Below are positions 1-5,469 of a stretch of 10,795 nt of DNA, in pieces. The notes beneath the pieces are model-generated. The model made no database searches, was not told the origin of the DNA, and saw only the letters and a program-made list of their open reading frames with translations. Every line of letters starts with the position of its first letter. The first letter of the stretch is position 1. Position numbers and translations under genes: made by a program. The DNA comes from Sphingomonadaceae bacterium (GTDB lineage: Bacteria > Pseudomonadota > Alphaproteobacteria > Sphingomonadales > Sphingomonadaceae), in assembly GCA_019245455.1 (NCBI GenBank), contig JAFARM010000198.1:1-10795 (forward strand), in the 5' to 3' direction.

Positions 1-267
1 CAGCTGCAGCTCGAGGTGCTGATCAGCCGGCTCGACGCCGAGTACAAGGTCGACGCCGGCATCGAGCCGTCGCCGTTCGACACCGCCCGCTGGATCGCCG
101 CCGACGAACCAAGCGCGCTCAAGGCCTTCGTCGACCAGCACAAGAGCGCCATGGCCGAGGACCGCGACGGCGCGCCGGTGTTCATGGCGCGCGACCAGTG
201 GGAACTGAACTACACCGCCCAGCGCGAGACGGCGGTGCGGTTCACCGCGACGCGGGAACGGGCGTGA
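1..267 (+). CDS. prfC: Peptide chain release factor 3 (RF3), C-terminal end only (5' end outside window)
   Basis: RF3 is a cytoplasmic translational GTPase that helps release factors 1 and 2 leave the ribosome after termination. Only the last 88 residues are present: the frame is open from base 1 (QLQLEVLISRL...) to TGA at 265-267, so the GTPase domain and true start lie upstream. The visible part matches the C-terminal domain of RF3 as I remember it from E. coli: LQ-[LF]-[ED]-V-[LV]-x-x-RL near the start, an EY-x-V-[DE]-A segment, a TARW motif, and an ending with R-F/H-T at the extreme C terminus. The GTG at 16-18 is an internal codon, not a start. It reads toward the penicillin-binding protein gene but is separated from it by a palindromic element, so shared transcription is uncertain. 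I am fairly sure of the family; an EF-G-like paralogue is much less likely because of the TARW region. Confidence 0.92.
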   Translation, partial: QLQLEVLISRLDAEYKVDAGIEPSPFDTARWIAADEPSALKAFVDQHKSAMAEDRDGAPVFMARDQWELNYTAQRETAVRFTATRERA

Positions 268-270
268 ACG

Positions 271-394
271 GTCCCTCTCCCCTTGAGGGAGAGGGACAGG
301 CTGCGCCTTCGCGCAGCCAGGGTGAGGGGGCGTCGCCGCCGCACCCTCACCCTGGCGCTGCGCGCCGGTCCCTCTCCCTCGAGGGGAGAGGGAC
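271..394. repeat. 124-bp imperfect palindrome with a hairpin at each end (CCCTCACCC family)
   Basis: The gap between prfC and the penicillin-binding protein is almost entirely this element. The outer hairpins are 271-280 with 288-297 and 368-377 with 385-394, both using the arm GTCCCTCTCC. Inside them lie CCAGGGTGAGGG (317-328) and its exact complement (344-355). The left half also has a mini-hairpin, CTGCGC-CTTC-GCGCAG (301-316). The left and right halves are inverted copies of each other apart from an insertion of about nine bases in the left half. Either end hairpin could slow transcription, but neither is followed by a T-run. A half-copy with the same architecture lies at 10490-10544, which suggests a dispersed genomic repeat. 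Confidence 0.85.
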
Positions 395-397
395 AGA
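385..397 (+). promoter_or_regulatory. Ribosome-binding site of the penicillin-binding protein, inside a palindrome arm
   Basis: The purine run GAGAGGGA just before the ATG at 398 contains GAGG at 388-391, six bases from the start codon. These bases are also the 3' arm (385-394) of the last hairpin in the 271-394 palindrome. If the RNA folds, the ribosome-binding site is paired with 368-377. The overlap is visible in the sequence; a regulatory effect is inference. Confidence 0.5.
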
Positions 398-2374
398 ATG
401 AACGCCGACGACCTCGCCCGCCGCGCGCGCATCGACGCGCTGATCGCCAGCTACGACCGCGGCGTGCCCCTGCTCCCCGAGGAGCCGCCGCGCCGGCGCG
501 GCTTCCTTCGCCGCTGGTGGACGCTGATCCTCGCCGCCGTCGTCCTGACCTTCGTCGCGCTCATCGCCTGGCTCGTCGTCACCGCGCCGCTGGGCCGGTC
601 CTTGGAGCCGCTGAAGAACCCCAGCCTCGTCCTCCTCGACGCCGCCGGCGACCCGATCGCGCGGCGCGGCGACTATAAGGAGCAGCCGGTGACCGTCGCC
701 GAGCTGCCGAAGTACGTGCCCGCCGCCTTCGTCGCCATCGAGGACCGGCGCTTCTACCACCATTGGGGCGTCGACCCGCAGGGCATCGCCCGCGCCCTGT
801 TCCGCAATGCCGAGGCCGGCGGCGTCCAGCAGGGCGGGTCGACGCTGACGCAGCAGCTGGCCAAGACGAGCTTCCTGTCGAGCGACCGGACCATCCGGCG
901 CAAGCTGCAGGAGATCATCATCGCCTTCTACCTCGAGAGCCGGCTGACCAAGGACCAGATCCTCGCCCGCTATCTGTCGAGCGTCTATTTCGGCGACGGT
1001 GCCTATGGCCTGCGCGCGGCGGCGCGGGTCTATTTCGATCGCGAGCCGTCGCAGCTGACGCTTGGGCAGGCGGCGATGCTCGCGGGGCTAGTGCAGGCCC
1101 CATCGCGTCTCGCCCCCAGCCGCCACCTGGCGGCGGCGCAGGCGCGCGAGCGGGTCGTGCTCGCCGCCATGGTCGAGAACGGCGCGGTCACCCGCCGCCA
1201 GGCGGTGCGCGCCGACCTCGCCGAGGTCGACCGCGGCCGCGACGCCCTGCCAAGCGGGTCCTACTTCGCCGACTGGGTCCTGCCGCAGGCGCGGGCGAGC
1301 ATCGACACGGCGCAATATGGCGACGTCACGGTCCAGACGACGCTCGACCCGGCGCTGCAGGAGGCCGCCGAGCGCGCCGTCGCCGAGACGCTGCGCTCGC
1401 TTGCCGGGGCCAACGTCCACCAGGCGGCGCTCGTCGCCATGCGCCCCGACGGACGGGTGGTGGCGATGGTCGGGGGTGCCGACTACCACGCGACGCCGTT
1501 CAACCGGGCGACGCAGGCGCTGCGCCAGCCGGGGTCGAGCTTCAAGCTGTTCGTCTATCTCGCCGCGCTCCACGCGGGGATGCGGACCAGCGACACCATC
1601 GTCGACGAGCCGGTGACGATCGACGGCTGGTCGCCGAAGAACGACGAGGGCAAGTATCGCGGCACGATCAGCCTCGCCACCGCCTTCGCCGCCTCGTCGA
1701 ACGTCGCCGCGGCCAAGATCATGCAGAAGGTCGGTGTCGAGGCGGTGCGGCACCAGGCGCGGCTGCTCGGTGTGACGGTTCCGCTGTCGAACTACCAGGG
1801 GCTTGCGCTCGGCACGTCGGCGGTGCCGCTGATCGAGCTGACCAGCGCCTATGCCGCGGTCGCCAACGGCAGCTATCCGGTGAAGCCGGTCGGCCTCGCC
1901 AACCCCCGCGCGCCGGGTTTGAGCGACCGCATCCGCACGACGATCAACGGACTGCAGCCCTGGCCCGAGCGCGCGCCGATGCTCGAGCTGCTGCAGTCCG
2001 CCGTCCGCCACGGCACCGGCGTCGCCGCCGCGCTGCCCATCCCGACCTATGGCAAGACGGGGACGACGCAGAACCACCGCGACGCGCTGTTCGTCGGTTT
2101 CGCCGGCGACCTCGTCGTCGGCGTCTGGGTGGGGAACGACGACAACGCGCCGATGACGGGAGCGGTCGTCGGCGGCACCGTGCCGGCCAAGCTGTGGCAC
2201 CGTTTCATGGCCAGCGCGCTGACCCACGAAGGGCTGCTCCACGCGCCGCCGCCCGAGCGGCGCGTCACCGACACCATCGGCGACGCCATCGGCGCGGCGA
2301 TCGACGCGGTCCGCGGCGACGGTTTCGACGGCGAGCCGCCCGAACCGCCGCCGCCGCCCGACGAGCCGCAGTAA
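398..2374 (+). CDS. Class A penicillin-binding protein (bifunctional peptidoglycan glycosyltransferase/transpeptidase)
   Basis: This 658-residue enzyme polymerises lipid II into glycan strands and cross-links stem peptides on the periplasmic face of the inner membrane. A short cytoplasmic tail rich in Arg and Pro (1-39) leads into one signal-anchor helix (about 40-63). The GT51 domain (about 95-270) has EDRRFYHHWGVD with catalytic Glu115, QGGSTLTQQLAK (145-156), and RKLQE with the second expected acid Glu172. The transpeptidase domain (about 340-600) has all three active-site motifs: SSFK (380-383, nucleophile Ser380), SSN (433-435) and KTGT (553-556). The C terminus is a Pro/Glu-rich tail. 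At 658 residues it is shorter than E. coli PBP1a/1b, with only a short linker and no obvious extra OB-type domain. I cannot decide from sequence alone whether it corresponds to PBP1A, 1B or 1C, so no symbol is given. The start is ATG 398, with GAGG at 388-391. No lytic-complex or cell-division genes flank it. Confidence 0.96.
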   Translation: MNADDLARRARIDALIASYDRGVPLLPEEPPRRRGFLRRWWTLILAAVVLTFVALIAWLVVTAPLGRSLEPLKNPSLVLLDAAGDPIARRGDYKEQPVTVAELPKYVPAAFVAIEDRRFYHHWGVDPQGIARALFRNAEAGGVQQGGSTLTQQLAKTSFLSSDRTIRRKLQEIIIAFYLESRLTKDQILARYLSSVYFGDGAYGLRAAARVYFDREPSQLTLGQAAMLAGLVQAPSRLAPSRHLAAAQARERVVLAAMVENGAVTRRQAVRADLAEVDRGRDALPSGSYFADWVLPQARASIDTAQYGDVTVQTTLDPALQEAAERAVAETLRSLAGANVHQAALVAMRPDGRVVAMVGGADYHATPFNRATQALRQPGSSFKLFVYLAALHAGMRTSDTIVDEPVTIDGWSPKNDEGKYRGTISLATAFAASSNVAAAKIMQKVGVEAVRHQARLLGVTVPLSNYQGLALGTSAVPLIELTSAYAAVANGSYPVKPVGLANPRAPGLSDRIRTTINGLQPWPERAPMLELLQSAVRHGTGVAAALPIPTYGKTGTTQNHRDALFVGFAGDLVVGVWVGNDDNAPMTGAVVGGTVPAKLWHRFMASALTHEGLLHAPPPERRVTDTIGDAIGAAIDAVRGDGFDGEPPEPPPPPDEPQ

Positions 2375-2394
2375 GGTGCAGATCAAAGCGTGAT

Positions 2395-2420
2395 TGTCAT
2401 TCCGGCGGAGGCCGGGACCC
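2395..2420. repeat. Degenerate single arm of the GTCATCCC palindrome family
   Basis: TGTCATTCCGGCGGAGGCCG and the following GGACCC match the left arm of the intact element at 2432-2507 with a few changes. It has no partner arm of its own, so it looks like a decayed or partial copy sitting just upstream of the complete one. Confidence 0.5.
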
Positions 2421-2431
2421 GCCTCTTCCGC

Positions 2432-2507
2432 TGTCATCCCGGCGCAGGCTGGGACCCATGATCTCAACCGTTCGAGATCGTGGGTCCCGGCCTGCGCCGG
2501 GATGACA
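2432..2507. repeat. Palindromic repeat of the GTCATCCC family, 34-bp arms
   Basis: The left arm (2432-2465) and right arm (2474-2507) are fully complementary except for two G-T wobbles and are separated by an 8-base loop (AACCGTTC). Each arm starts or ends with TGTCATCCCGGCGCAGGC-type sequence, which itself forms a small CCCGGC/GCYGGG hairpin. The element fills the gap between the penicillin-binding protein (ends 2374) and the convergent cytochrome gene (ends 2536). It is a GC-variant relative of the elements at 4670-4741 and 8763-8873. It could act as a bidirectional terminator or mRNA 3'-end stabiliser; there is no T-run on either side. Confidence 0.85.
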
Positions 2508-2535
2508 GCCGATTATCGGATGGAAGGCCGGACGC

Positions 2536-3096
2536 TCAAGACCACATCCGCTGCAGTTCGCGCTGGCGGTCGAGCCACTGGTGCTTGAGCGCGCCAATCA
2601 CGTGCAATGCGAACAGGCCGTAGAACACCGTGGCGAAGGCCGCGTGCCAGCTGAAGAACAGCTTGTGCAGCCCCTCCTTGTCGGGCTGGCCGATCGCCTG
2701 GATCCAGCCGATGCGCGGCACCTCGAACAGGCCGAACCACGTCAGCGGGTGCTCGGCCGCGCCCTTGAAGGCGCTGTCGTGCATATAGCCGGTCAGCGGC
2801 AGGCCGATGATGACGGCGTACAGGGCGAAGTGGGCGAGGTGCGCCAGCGTCCGTTCCCAGCCGTGCTGGCCGGCAGGAGCCGGCGGCGGCGCGTGCGTCA
2901 CCCGCCACAGGATGCGCATCACGGCGAGACCGAGCACCGTCAGCCCGATCGACTTGTGGAGATTGATCAGCGGCCGCTGCGCGTTCTCCGGGAAATAGTC
3001 GATCGTCCAGATGCCGATGACGTTGGCGATGATGAGGGCGGCGATCGTCCAGTGGAAGACCATCGCCAGGCGGGTGTAGCGGTCGGGCAGGGCCAT
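2536..3096 (-). CDS. Cytochrome b561 family protein (CybB-like), inner membrane
   Basis: This di-heme b-type cytochrome family carries electrons in the inner membrane, often linked to quinones and in some members to superoxide oxidation. The protein of 186 residues has four predicted membrane helices: about 9-30, 44-64, 85-105 and 145-168. Histidines sit where the family binds heme: His15 in FHW near the N terminus, His47 in NLHKSIG, then His144 (LHK) and His151 (SWH), with His165 also in the last helix. The family's typical ending, ALKHQWLDR...LQRMW, is present. I chose ATG 3096 because GGAG (3105-3102) lies five bases upstream. An in-frame ATG at 3111 would add five residues (MNGAC) but has a poor ribosome-binding site. 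It is divergent from the GT2 gene and convergent with the penicillin-binding protein. The physiological partner is unknown. Confidence 0.93.
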   Translation of the reverse strand: MALPDRYTRLAMVFHWTIAALIIANVIGIWTIDYFPENAQRPLINLHKSIGLTVLGLAVMRILWRVTHAPPPAPAGQHGWERTLAHLAHFALYAVIIGLPLTGYMHDSAFKGAAEHPLTWFGLFEVPRIGWIQAIGQPDKEGLHKLFFSWHAAFATVFYGLFALHVIGALKHQWLDRQRELQRMWS

Positions 3097-3111
3097 GCAG
3101 GCTCCGTTCAT

Positions 3112-3197
3112 TCCGGGTGAGGCATCGTGGTCATGGCATGGCCGGGGGCAGTGCCGCTATAGGCTTCGTTGCCCGTCCCCGCGCCGAGGACCCCTGA
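3112..3197. promoter_or_regulatory. Divergent intergenic region between the cytochrome b561 and GT2 genes
   Basis: This short gap must hold the promoters of both outward-reading genes. The only A/T-rich hexamer is CTATAGG. On +, TATAGG (3158-3163) could be a -10 box, with a weak TGGCAT (3134-3139) 18 bases upstream, giving a leader of about 28 bases before GTG 3198. On -, TATAGC (3161-3156) could serve the cytochrome, but I see no matching -35. Treat both as weak predictions. Confidence 0.25.
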
Positions 3198-4613
3198 GTG
3201 ACCGTCGATCCCGTCCTCCGCGCGCATTCGCCGCGCTACACGCCCGGGCCGACGCCGTGGCCGAGCCTTGCCATCCACGCGGGCGTCGCGGTGCTGTGGG
3301 GGCTGCTGTTCGCCGGTGCCTTCGCCTTCACCGGCGTGTTCGCGTGGAGTGTGGGCCTCGTCTACGTCGCCTATGACACGGTGCTGCTCGCCTTCACCTT
3401 CGTCCAGACGTGGGCGCTCAGGCGGGCGCGGCCGGCCCCGGCGCTGCCCGCAACGAGCCTCGCCGTCATCGTCGCCGCGCACAACGAGGCCGCCGTCCTG
3501 CCGGTGACGCTGGCGGCGCTGTTCGGCCAGAGCGCGCCCGCCGACCTCGTCGTCATCGCCGACGACGGGTCGACCGATGGCACGGCCGAGCTGCTCGCCC
3601 GCGACTTCGGCCTGGCCCCGCCCGCGCTCGGCAGCCTCAGCGCGCGGAGCGCGACGCACCCGCTCGTCTGGCTGCGCCTGCCCCACGGCGGCAAGGCGGC
3701 GGCGCTGAACGCCGCGCTCGCCGCGATCGACAGCGAAGTGGTGCTGACCGTCGACGCCGACACGCTGCTCGAGCGGCAAGCGCTCGCCGCGATCCGCGCC
3801 GCCTTCGCCGCCGACCCGAACCTCGTCGCGGCGACGGGCGTGCTGACGCCGGTGTGCGACCGCTCCGCGTCGGGGCGGCTGTTCGAGTGGTTCCAGTCCT
3901 ACGAGTACATCCGCAACTTCCTGTCGCGTGCGGCGTGGGAGCGGGTCGGCGGGCTGCTGCTGATCTCGGGTGCGTTCGCCGGCTTCCGGCGCGAGGCGGT
4001 GCGCGCGGTCGGCGGCTTCGACCGCGACTGCCTGGTCGAGGATTATGAACTGATCCACCGCCTGCGCCGCCACGGCGCGCGCGCCGGGCTCGGCTGGACG
4101 AGCCGCGTCGTCGGCGGGGCGCGCGCCCGCACCGCCGCGCCTGCAAGCCTGCCCGCCTTCCTCCGCCAGCGGCGGCGCTGGTTCGGCGGCTTCCTGCAGA
4201 CGCAATACTGGTACCGCGACATGGTCGGCGATGCGCGATATGGCCACCTTGGCACGTGGATGCTGCCGGTCAAGGCGTTCGACACGCTGCAGCCGGTGTT
4301 CGGGCTGACGGCGTTCGCGCTGCTCGTCTGGTATCTGGCGCGCGGGCAGGTTCACGTCCTGCTGCCGGTGGCGATCGTCATCGGCAGCAAGATCGCCATC
4401 GACCTCGCCTTCCACCTGTGGTCGCTGCGCCTCTACCGCGCCTGGGCCGGCGGCCCGCCGATGGGCAGCGCCGCCGCGGTGCTGGCGAGCCTGGTCGAGC
4501 CGTTCAGCTTCCAGCTCCTCCGCCACACCGGCGCGGCGCTCGGCTGGGTGACGTTCCTGTCGGGCCGCCAGACGTGGGGCAAGCAGAGCCGCGGTGGGCT
4601 GGTGCGCGCCTGA
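3198..4613 (+). CDS. Membrane-bound family 2 glycosyltransferase, PgaC/BcsA-like processive type
   Basis: This 471-residue enzyme probably transfers a sugar from a nucleotide-sugar to a growing polysaccharide at the inner membrane. Two N-terminal helices (about 24-46 and 50-72) precede a GT-A catalytic domain. It shows AAHNEA (93-98), DDGSTDGT (122-129), the metal-binding DAD (186-188), the catalytic-base region VEDYE (Asp282), and QRRRW (324-328), the QxxRW signature of processive GT2 enzymes such as cellulose, hyaluronan and poly-GlcNAc synthases. Three C-terminal hydrophobic segments follow (about 367-383, 386-408, 424-440). There is no PilZ domain. The start is GTG 3198, with GAGGA at 3186-3190 seven bases upstream. 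No polysaccharide deacetylase, cellulose-synthase subunit or export gene is adjacent, so the product cannot be named. The convergent neighbour encodes a PEP-CTERM protein, a class often associated with exopolysaccharide. Confidence 0.92.
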   Translation: MTVDPVLRAHSPRYTPGPTPWPSLAIHAGVAVLWGLLFAGAFAFTGVFAWSVGLVYVAYDTVLLAFTFVQTWALRRARPAPALPATSLAVIVAAHNEAAVLPVTLAALFGQSAPADLVVIADDGSTDGTAELLARDFGLAPPALGSLSARSATHPLVWLRLPHGGKAAALNAALAAIDSEVVLTVDADTLLERQALAAIRAAFAADPNLVAATGVLTPVCDRSASGRLFEWFQSYEYIRNFLSRAAWERVGGLLLISGAFAGFRREAVRAVGGFDRDCLVEDYELIHRLRRHGARAGLGWTSRVVGGARARTAAPASLPAFLRQRRRWFGGFLQTQYWYRDMVGDARYGHLGTWMLPVKAFDTLQPVFGLTAFALLVWYLARGQVHVLLPVAIVIGSKIAIDLAFHLWSLRLYRAWAGGPPMGSAAAVLASLVEPFSFQLLRHTGAALGWVTFLSGRQTWGKQSRGGLVRA

Positions 4614-4617
4614 CCCT

Positions 4618-4639
4618 CCCCTCCCGCGCGCGGGAGGGG
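4618..4639. terminator. GC-rich palindrome after the GT2 stop; possible bidirectional transcription attenuator
   Basis: The perfect palindrome CCCCTCCCGCG / CGCGGGAGGGG begins four bases after the TGA of the GT2 gene. A realistic hairpin would have 9-bp arms closing on GCGC. No T-tract follows on either strand, so it is not a canonical intrinsic terminator. Its position between two convergent genes fits a terminator or 3'-end stabiliser role. Confidence 0.35.
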
Positions 4640-4669
4640 GCGGGGGTGGGAGTAAGACCTCCCTCAACT

Positions 4670-4741
4670 GTCATCCCCGCGAAAGCGGGGACCCATCTCC
4701 TCAAGCCGCAGGAGATGGGTTCCCGCTTTCGCGGGAATGAC
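4670..4741. repeat. Palindromic repeat of the GTCATCCC family, 32-bp arms, overlapping a coding end
   Basis: The left arm (4670-4701) and right arm (4710-4741) are complementary except for one C-A mismatch and one G-T wobble, with an 8-base loop (CAAGCCGC). The first 31 bases of the left arm are identical to 8763-8793, so these are two copies of one dispersed element. Within each arm, CCCCGC-GAAA-GCGGGG (or its near copy) can form its own tetraloop hairpin. The - strand PEP-CTERM gene runs through the right arm and stops at 4703-4701, at the edge of the loop. Confidence 0.9.
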
Positions 4742-5351
4742 GTTCGGTGGAGCGTAGCGCCGCCCCCGCGACCCCGAACCCCGCCACCATCAGCGCCCAG
4801 CTCTCCGGCTCGGGCACGTTCTCGGTGAAGACGCCGCGGATCACCGTGTCGCCGCCGACGTGGAGATTGGTCCCCTTGCCGAACACCTCGGTGACGCGCG
4901 AGCAGACCTGCCCGTCGGGGCCGGTGCGGATCGCGCAATAGTCGAAGTCGCGCTCAGCCGAGCTGACGATCCGCAGCAGCCTGCCCGGCACCACCGTCTC
5001 GTCGAAGCGGTAAAGCGGGTTGAACCCGATGTTGACATCGACGCCGCCCGCATCGCGCACGCCGGTGATGACGTCCACCTGCGTCGGATCATCGAGCGTC
5101 AGTGTCGAGGCGGATGCGGCGTCGGTGAAGCGGAAGGTCCAGACGTGAGTGCGGCCGTCGGCGAGAACGGTATAGTCGGTGAAGTATGCGCCCGGCCCGG
5201 CACCCTCGTCGTCGGCGGGATCGTAGCTGAACGGGCAGCCGGCGTGGCAGTTGCCCTCGAACCCCTGGATGGCGGCGGCGGTGGCCGGCGCGGCGGCGAG
5301 CGCGGCTGCGGCGATGAGGCCAAGCGCGGCGGCGAGCACGAGTGACTTCAT
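4701..5351 (-). CDS. Secreted PEP-CTERM sorting-domain protein with a repeat-derived C-terminal tail
   Basis: This 216-residue protein is probably exported by Sec, then processed by an exosortase encoded elsewhere. A signal peptide covers about 1-27 (MKSLVLAAALG..., ending ATAAA). The mature part (about 28-175) has four cysteines (35, 39, 139, 150) that could form disulfides, and matches no family I recognise. The sorting signal is VPEPESWALMVAGFG (179-193), a hydrophobic stretch to about 199, and a weak basic end (LRSTER). PEP-CTERM proteins normally stop soon after the basic cluster. Here residues from about 204 onward (HSRESGNPSPAA) are the translated right arm of the palindrome at 4670-4741, which also supplies the stop codon. 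The start is ATG 5351, with GGAG and AGAGG just upstream. It is divergent from the helicase and convergent with the GT2 gene. The sorting class is confident; the function of the mature domain is unknown. Confidence 0.88.
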   Translation of the reverse strand: MKSLVLAAALGLIAAAALAAAPATAAAIQGFEGNCHAGCPFSYDPADDEGAGPGAYFTDYTVLADGRTHVWTFRFTDAASASTLTLDDPTQVDVITGVRDAGGVDVNIGFNPLYRFDETVVPGRLLRIVSSAERDFDYCAIRTGPDGQVCSRVTEVFGKGTNLHVGGDTVIRGVFTENVPEPESWALMVAGFGVAGAALRSTERHSRESGNPSPAA

Positions 5352-5434
5352 CGGTCCTCTCCCTGTTACCCCGCCCTTGTGCCACCATGCCGCAGATCGC
5401 GCGCGGGCGGAAGGCTTCTCGGCGGCAAAGGCGG

Positions 5435-5463
5435 GTGACGCCGTTCCCGTCCCGTTCTATATC
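5435..5463 (+). promoter_or_regulatory. Candidate promoter placing the helicase transcript start at its GTG codon
   Basis: GTGACG (5435-5440) and TATATC (5458-5463), separated by 17 bases, resemble a sigma-70-type -35/-10 pair in an otherwise very GC-rich gap. A start six to seven bases after the -10 box would fall at about 5470, exactly the predicted GTG start, giving a leaderless mRNA. The hexamers are imperfect, so this is a hypothesis. Confidence 0.3.
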
Positions 5464-5469
5464 GGAAGC

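Noticed and set aside
1088..2467. - strand open frame (459 residues) opposite the penicillin-binding protein
   Set aside because: It is antisense to a gene with complete GT51 and transpeptidase motifs; the product is low-complexity.
3129..3150. Sigma-54 promoter (TGGCATG...GGGGCA) before the GT2 gene
   Set aside because: The GG-GC spacing is 11 rather than 10 bases and the downstream element does not match TTGCA.
3108..4667. Long - strand open frame (519 residues) opposite the GT2 gene
   Set aside because: Its translation is an Arg/Ala/Gly/Glu-rich low-complexity string without motifs, as expected antisense to a GC-rich gene whose + strand product has clear GT2 motifs.
5251..5469. N-terminal extension of the helicase frame to ATG 5251 (965 residues)
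   Set aside because: The added residues are the antisense of the PEP-CTERM signal peptide (Ala/Ser/Pro low-complexity), they would overlap that gene, and they show no helicase-family character.
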